From: Gammaproteobacteria bacterium
GTDB lineage: Bacteria; Pseudomonadota; Gammaproteobacteria; UBA5861
Reading direction: 5' to 3'
Assembly: GCA_022360445.1 (NCBI GenBank)
Contig: JAKSCV010000036.1
Coordinates: 1-64,000, forward strand
DNA length: 64,000 nucleotides
The position numbers were made by a program, and so were the translations under genes. The notes under the pieces were generated by a model. The model saw only the letters and a list, made by a program, of their open reading frames with translations, was not told the origin of the DNA and ran no database searches. Below, piece by piece: positions 60,070 to 64,000 of this stretch (position 1 is the stretch's first letter; each line of letters starts with the position of its first letter).

Positions 60070-60786
60070 TTATTCGTCTTCGTCCATTTGGTACGTTATG
60101 CCTTCAAAACGTCGGAGCAGTAACCTCATCAAGTTATGGAGACTTTCGTCCGCTTTGTCTGGGTCACGGGACCGAAGATCACGCACCAGCTTTTTTCGAG
60201 CTTCGATCGTCTCCATCCCTTCTTGTGGAGGGACTTGGCGGGCAAAGTTGCGCATCATATCCATCAACATTTTAACATTCAAAACAAGAACAGGGTTACC
60301 CGTTGCGGCTGCCAGGATATTGTGAAATTCGATACCCACTAAGTCTTTTTCCTCGTAGCGCTGTTGCTTAGCAAGTTCTATCGATTCTTCAATATTGTCT
60401 TCGAGTTCCCGAAAGTGCTCTTCTGTTGCACGTTCACAGACAACACGGCAGGCGATTGATTCAACCCAAAGCCGCGCTTCAGCAAGGTCCTTAAAAGTAA
60501 TACTGCCGAGCAGTAACATGTCGCGCAGACCATTTGCCAGAAAGCTCGGGTCACCTTCAGTAATAAAAGCCCCCCCCCGCACACCTTTGACAAGGCGGAT
60601 CGTCCCTGACATTTCCATCGTGCGTAAAGCTTCTCTTACAGCGTTTCGGCTGATACTGAATGTTTCTGCCAATTCTCTTTCAGGAGGCAGTTTGTCGCCG
60701 GGCTTCAGTGTTCCCGATGCGATTTGAGCACGAATCTGATCGACAACTTGCTCAAAAACTCTCTGCGCTTTGATTGGTTTAAACAA
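60070..60786 (-). CDS. GntR-family (FadR subfamily) transcriptional regulator
   Basis: The 238-residue protein has the GntR winged helix (LKPGDKLPPERELAETFSISRNAVREALRTMEMSGTI-type, residues about 27-60) and an FCD ligand domain of all helices, with IEFHNILAAATGNPVLV carrying metal-binding residues. It probably regulates the divergent CoA-transferase/enoyl-CoA hydratase operon, in response to an acid or acyl-CoA. Its ribosome site AAAGGAG precedes ATG 60786. Confidence 0.87.
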   Translation of the reverse strand: MFKPIKAQRVFEQVVDQIRAQIASGTLKPGDKLPPERELAETFSISRNAVREALRTMEMSGTIRLVKGVRGGAFITEGDPSFLANGLRDMLLLGSITFKDLAEARLWVESIACRVVCERATEEHFRELEDNIEESIELAKQQRYEEKDLVGIEFHNILAAATGNPVLVLNVKMLMDMMRNFARQVPPQEGMETIEARKKLVRDLRSRDPDKADESLHNLMRLLLRRFEGITYQMDEDE

Positions 60787-61029
60787 TACAAACTCCTTTA
60801 TCGAGCGTGAGAAAAACAGTTTACCAACATAGTGTTATATTATGGTCTAAAGATTGAACCAGTTAACGTAACGATAATATCGTGTATTGCTTACTAATAT
60901 GCAAGCAAGAGAGGAGATTATACACGAGCTACCACAGAGTAGGCGTTTCAGTGGAAGATTTCAGTTTATTTTACTTGAACTACGTAATATCAGTATAGAT
61001 TAAATTAATAATTAATTGAGATGGAGAAC
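60787..61029. promoter_or_regulatory. Divergent promoter region of GntR regulator and CoA-transferase operon
   Basis: This AT-rich 243-bp gap should hold both promoters. TGGT at 60843 and ACCA at 60858 form a loose FadR/GntR-like inverted repeat, but the spacing (11) is longer than usual. No gene is seen. Confidence 0.35.
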
Positions 61030-62166
61030 ATGATGGAGACTGCTTTACCGTTAACAGGGCTTAAAGTTGTTGAGCTTTGTTCGAGCTTTTCAGGTCCGAT
61101 TGCTGCTGAAAATTTGGCCATACTGGGGGCTGATGTGATTAAGGTAGAACCCCCAGGCGGTGATGTCACGCGGAGCTGGGGGCCGCCGCTGGGAATGGAT
61201 TCAGCGGCTGGATTCGAAACCGTCAATCGGGAAAAAAAGTCCATTGTGATTGATTTCAACGATGCCGACCAAAAGCAAGCATTAATTGAACTGATACAAA
61301 GCGCAGATGTGCTTATTCAAAACCTGCGACCGGGTCTGACAGAGACTCTGGCACTTGATGGAGAAACCATGTGTGCCAGTAATCCCAAGCTTGTTTACTG
61401 CAATGTAGGCGCATTTGGTCGCAAAGGGCCGCTACGCAGTCGACCTGGTTATGATCCTTTAATGCAGGCTTTTTCCGGTATTATGAGTGTGACGGGAGAA
61501 GATCCGGGGAATGCAGCGCGCGTCGGGGTTCCTGTGATTGATTTTGGCACAGGGCTTTGGACAACGATTGGTGTGCTTAGCGCACTTTTTCGTCGAAGTC
61601 TCACCGGACAAGGGTGCGTAGTTGACAGCTGTTTGTTTGAAACCGGGGTGCACTGGATGAAATACGCGATTAGTGAATATCATGCGGGAGGCCCCATGCC
61701 CGGACGAATGGGCACACGAGGCCCTGCTGTGGCACCGAATCGAGCCTACAATGCAGCTGATCAAGCCTTTATGCTTTGTATTGGTACAGATAACCAGTTT
61801 AAGACATTGTGTGAAGTCATCGACCACCCTGAGTTAGCTGATAGCCCGGCTTTTGCAAAAAATCAGGCTCGAAAAAAGAATGAGCATGAATTGGACAGCC
61901 TCCTCGAGGCTATTTTTATAACCGATACTCGAGACCACTGGTTAGACAAGCTGGAAGCCGCGGGGCTTCCTCATGCTCCCATACTGAATATTAAGGAGCT
62001 ATTAGCGAACCCTCAAATGCAAGCGTCTGGCTTGCTACAACAGCAACAAGATAGCCGGATTGACTTAATCGGATTGCCATTGCTGTTTAATGGGCAGAGG
62101 CCGGCGTTCCGTAGACCACCTCCACGTTTAAATCAGCATGAAGATGAGCTAATGGGAGGCGCTTAG
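61030..62166 (+). CDS. Class III (CaiB/BaiF) CoA-transferase, paralogue 1
   Basis: The 378-residue protein has LTGLKVVELCSSFSGPIAAENLAILGADVIKVE at its N-terminus and SRPGYDPLMQAFSGIMSVTG with the catalytic Asp (near residue 145) of formyl-CoA and CaiB-type transferases. It moves CoA from an acyl-CoA to a free acid. GGAGAAC precedes ATG 61030; ATG 61033 or ATG 61021 are alternatives. It is the first gene of an operon with a paralogue and an enoyl-CoA hydratase. Substrate unknown. Confidence 0.88.
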   Translation: MMETALPLTGLKVVELCSSFSGPIAAENLAILGADVIKVEPPGGDVTRSWGPPLGMDSAAGFETVNREKKSIVIDFNDADQKQALIELIQSADVLIQNLRPGLTETLALDGETMCASNPKLVYCNVGAFGRKGPLRSRPGYDPLMQAFSGIMSVTGEDPGNAARVGVPVIDFGTGLWTTIGVLSALFRRSLTGQGCVVDSCLFETGVHWMKYAISEYHAGGPMPGRMGTRGPAVAPNRAYNAADQAFMLCIGTDNQFKTLCEVIDHPELADSPAFAKNQARKKNEHELDSLLEAIFITDTRDHWLDKLEAAGLPHAPILNIKELLANPQMQASGLLQQQQDSRIDLIGLPLLFNGQRPAFRRPPPRLNQHEDELMGGA

Positions 62167-62225
62167 CGTTGTGAGCAGCCTATTCATAAAGAATAATAGA
62201 AATAATACATTAAGATGAGGTCAAC

Positions 62226-63353
62226 ATGTCTGAAACACTCCCTTTAACAGGAATCAAAGTGATCGAGCTAGGCTCCAGTATTTCCGGGCCCAGTTGTACA
62301 GAAGCATTGGCGTTTATGGGGGCTGACGTCATTAAAGTCGAAGGTCCGGAAGGTGATGCAACGCGCGCCTGGGGGACAAAACTCGACTGGAACTCAGCCG
62401 TTGGCTATGAGTGCGTGAACCGCGAAAAGCGTGCGGTAACCGTGGACTTTGGAAATGCTGAGCAGCTGAAAATGCTCATTCACCTGATTGCGTCCGCAGA
62501 TGTTGTTTTACAAAACTTTCGTGCCGGTGTTGTGGAAAAGTTTGGTATTGATGCCGAAGCCATGCTTAAGAAAAATCCACAGCTGATCTACTGTAATGTG
62601 AATGCTTATGGCGATGGCCCTATGTTTGCAAGGCCGGGTTATGATCCACTGATGCAAGCCTTCTCTGGCATTATGAGTATTACCGGAGAAGCCGAACGCT
62701 CGCCTTCGCGTGTGGGTGTTTCCCTGATTGATATCGGCACAGGCATGTGGTCAACCATTGGAATTGTCGCAGCACTTTTCCGCCGGCATACGACAGGCAA
62801 AGGCGGTGTGGTGGATACAGCGCTCCTGGATACGGCATTAAACTGGATGAAGTTGCCAATCACTGAGTATCTTGCATCCGGTTACATGCCTCAACGAATG
62901 GGAAACCGCGGGCCCGCTTTAGTGCCTAACCAAGGGTTTGAAACAGCCGATGGGATTCTCATGGTGACAGCAGGTACGGATGGGCAATTTAAAAACTTTT
63001 GCAAAGCCCTTGATCGCACCGAATGGTCTGAAGATGAACGATTTGAAAAAGTACAAGCGCGTAATGCTCATGCTGATTTGTTGCTCGTAGAAATTGCGGA
63101 AGTCATGAAGACCCAGCCCCGAGCATACTGGGTTGAAAAGTTTGATGCGTTGAATATTCCCAATTCACCGGTGCAGACGATTGATGAAGTCGTTGTTCAT
63201 CCTCAAGTGCTTGCGAGCCAGATGATTCAATCCAATGAAAGCTCATCTCTGAAGCTCGTTGGGTTACCGATTAAATTTGATGGTCAGCGCCCTGGTTTTA
63301 TGCGTCGGCCACCTCATTTAGGTGAGCACAATGATGAAGTGTTCGGACAATAA
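62226..63353 (+). CDS. Class III (CaiB/BaiF) CoA-transferase, paralogue 2
   Basis: The 375-residue protein aligns along its whole length with the gene before it: LTGIKVIELGSSISGPSCTE, GPEGDATRAWGTKLDWNSAV, and ARPGYDPLMQAFSGIMSITG with the catalytic Asp. The two are tandem paralogues, clearly diverged, and may form a heterodimer or use different acids. The enoyl-CoA hydratase gene follows after 21 bp. Start ATG 62226 is preceded by GATGAGGTC. Confidence 0.88.
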   Translation: MSETLPLTGIKVIELGSSISGPSCTEALAFMGADVIKVEGPEGDATRAWGTKLDWNSAVGYECVNREKRAVTVDFGNAEQLKMLIHLIASADVVLQNFRAGVVEKFGIDAEAMLKKNPQLIYCNVNAYGDGPMFARPGYDPLMQAFSGIMSITGEAERSPSRVGVSLIDIGTGMWSTIGIVAALFRRHTTGKGGVVDTALLDTALNWMKLPITEYLASGYMPQRMGNRGPALVPNQGFETADGILMVTAGTDGQFKNFCKALDRTEWSEDERFEKVQARNAHADLLLVEIAEVMKTQPRAYWVEKFDALNIPNSPVQTIDEVVVHPQVLASQMIQSNESSSLKLVGLPIKFDGQRPGFMRRPPHLGEHNDEVFGQ

Positions 63354-63374
63354 TATATTTTGAGGAGGAAACCC

Positions 63375-64000
63375 GTGAGTGACATAGACGATATTGTACT
63401 GGCTGAACAGAAAGGCCATGCGCTTTGGCTAACGGTCAACAGACCAGAGCGGAGAAATTCATTAACCGGGCATGTTTTTCAAAAACTCCGTGCCCATCTT
63501 GAAGCAGCTGAACAGGATCCTTCTGTGCGGGTAATTGTGCTGACCGGTGCGGGTGACGCGGCTTTTTCCGCCGGAGCAGACCTTAAGCCAGATACCGATT
63601 ACAGCCCAGTCAAAATGCGTCTGGAGAGTTTAAATCACCCCATTGTAGATGTATTCCGTGTGCTGGAACGTTGTACGACCCCTACGATTGCACGCGTAAA
63701 TGGTGTTGCTATGGCCGGCGGTATGGCATTATTGGCAATGTGCGATATGGCTGTGGCAGCGGACCACGCTAAATTCGCATTGCCCGAGGTCAAAATCGGT
63801 TTGTTCCCTCTAATGATCGTACCGTATTTACAGAGAACGCTGCCGCGACGAGTGTTAAATGAAATGATTTACACCGGTGAGACGTTCGATACCCAGTGGG
63901 GTAAGGAAATGGGCCTGCTGAACTATGTCGTGCCCCAAAGTGAGTTGGACACTAAAGTTAACTGGCTTTGTGAGCGTGTGGCGACCAAGTCACCGGCAGC
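63375..64000 (+). CDS. Enoyl-CoA hydratase/isomerase, partial (runs off window)
   Basis: GTG 63375 follows GAGGAGGAA by four to five bases. The 208 visible residues have the crotonase fold: NRPERRNSLTGHVF, GDAAFSAGADLKP (oxyanion hole one), RVNGVAMAGGMALLAMCDMAVA (oxyanion hole two) and LPEVKIGLFPLMIVPYLQR, where the usual catalytic Glu region reads FPLM, so the exact reaction is open. It extends the CoA-transferase operon; roughly 50 residues lie beyond 64000. Confidence 0.85.
   Translation, partial: MSDIDDIVLAEQKGHALWLTVNRPERRNSLTGHVFQKLRAHLEAAEQDPSVRVIVLTGAGDAAFSAGADLKPDTDYSPVKMRLESLNHPIVDVFRVLERCTTPTIARVNGVAMAGGMALLAMCDMAVAADHAKFALPEVKIGLFPLMIVPYLQRTLPRRVLNEMIYTGETFDTQWGKEMGLLNYVVPQSELDTKVNWLCERVATKSPA

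Overview
The window reads as a chromosome segment of a free-living, probably marine, gammaproteobacterium of moderate GC. The clearest lineage evidence is the lptD-surA-pdxA and ksgA-apaG-apaH blocks, rplM-rpsI, an isocitrate dehydrogenase that aligns residue for residue with E. coli around Ser113 and is followed by its own kinase/phosphatase AceK, and Zur, Ung and RpiA of gammaproteobacterial type. Genus cannot be fixed from sequence alone. The many CoA-ester enzymes suggest an aerobic or facultative consumer of lipids, terpenoids or steroid-like carbon.

Layout. (1) 1-2110: a small accessory block of unrelated genes (WYL regulator, AT-rich flavin reductase-like protein, GlcG/HbpS-like protein), all on the + strand and separated by attC-like palindromes; it looks like an integron cassette remnant ending beside an elongator tRNA-Met gene. 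(2) 2300-7550: a perfect FNR/Anr-type palindrome precedes a tightly overlapping five-gene operon for an acetyl-CoA synthetase-like enzyme, a 2-oxoacid dehydrogenase E1 alpha, E1 beta and lipoyl E2, and an acyl carrier protein; no E3 is present. PEP synthase converges on it. (3) 10.0-17.9 kb: beta-oxidation-type genes (enoyl-CoA hydratase, acyl-CoA ligase, a cysteine-less SCP2-thiolase with its DUF35 partner, acyl-CoA dehydrogenase, dienoyl-CoA-reductase-like SDR, another SDR). (4) 18.2-22.4 kb: a compact operon of unknown pathway (Gfo/Idh/MocA dehydrogenase, D-2-hydroxyacid dehydrogenase, 6-phosphogluconolactonase, HpaI aldolase, SIS isomerase) with a second FNR-like palindrome upstream. (5) 22.5-28.8 kb: minus-strand genes ending in apaH, a methyltransferase, apaG and ksgA.

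(6) 28.9-47.7 kb: accessory DNA that separates ksgA from pdxA, which are normally adjacent. It holds an IS3 transposase remnant, a REP-like palindrome, a membrane protein with a cytosolic M23 protein, a zinc uptake and regulation block (znuBC, a znuA with an inserted domain, a NicO-type metal transporter with its DUF1007 partner, zur, two Zur-box-like palindromes), TetR/FabF, glucokinase, and an operon for a BMP-family ABC importer with two BiuH-like amidohydrolases and a cupin. It ends with a frameshifted GNAT gene.

(7) 47.7-60 kb: core genes (pdxA, surA, lptD, ung, an MFS gene, icd, aceK, rplM, rpsI, rpiA, a flavin reductase). (8) 60-64 kb: a GntR regulator divergent from two tandem class III CoA-transferases and an enoyl-CoA hydratase that runs off the window.

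No CRISPR array, rRNA, complete insertion sequence or replication origin was seen. Starts were adjusted by eye from Shine-Dalgarno spacing and family alignment; where two starts are possible both are given.
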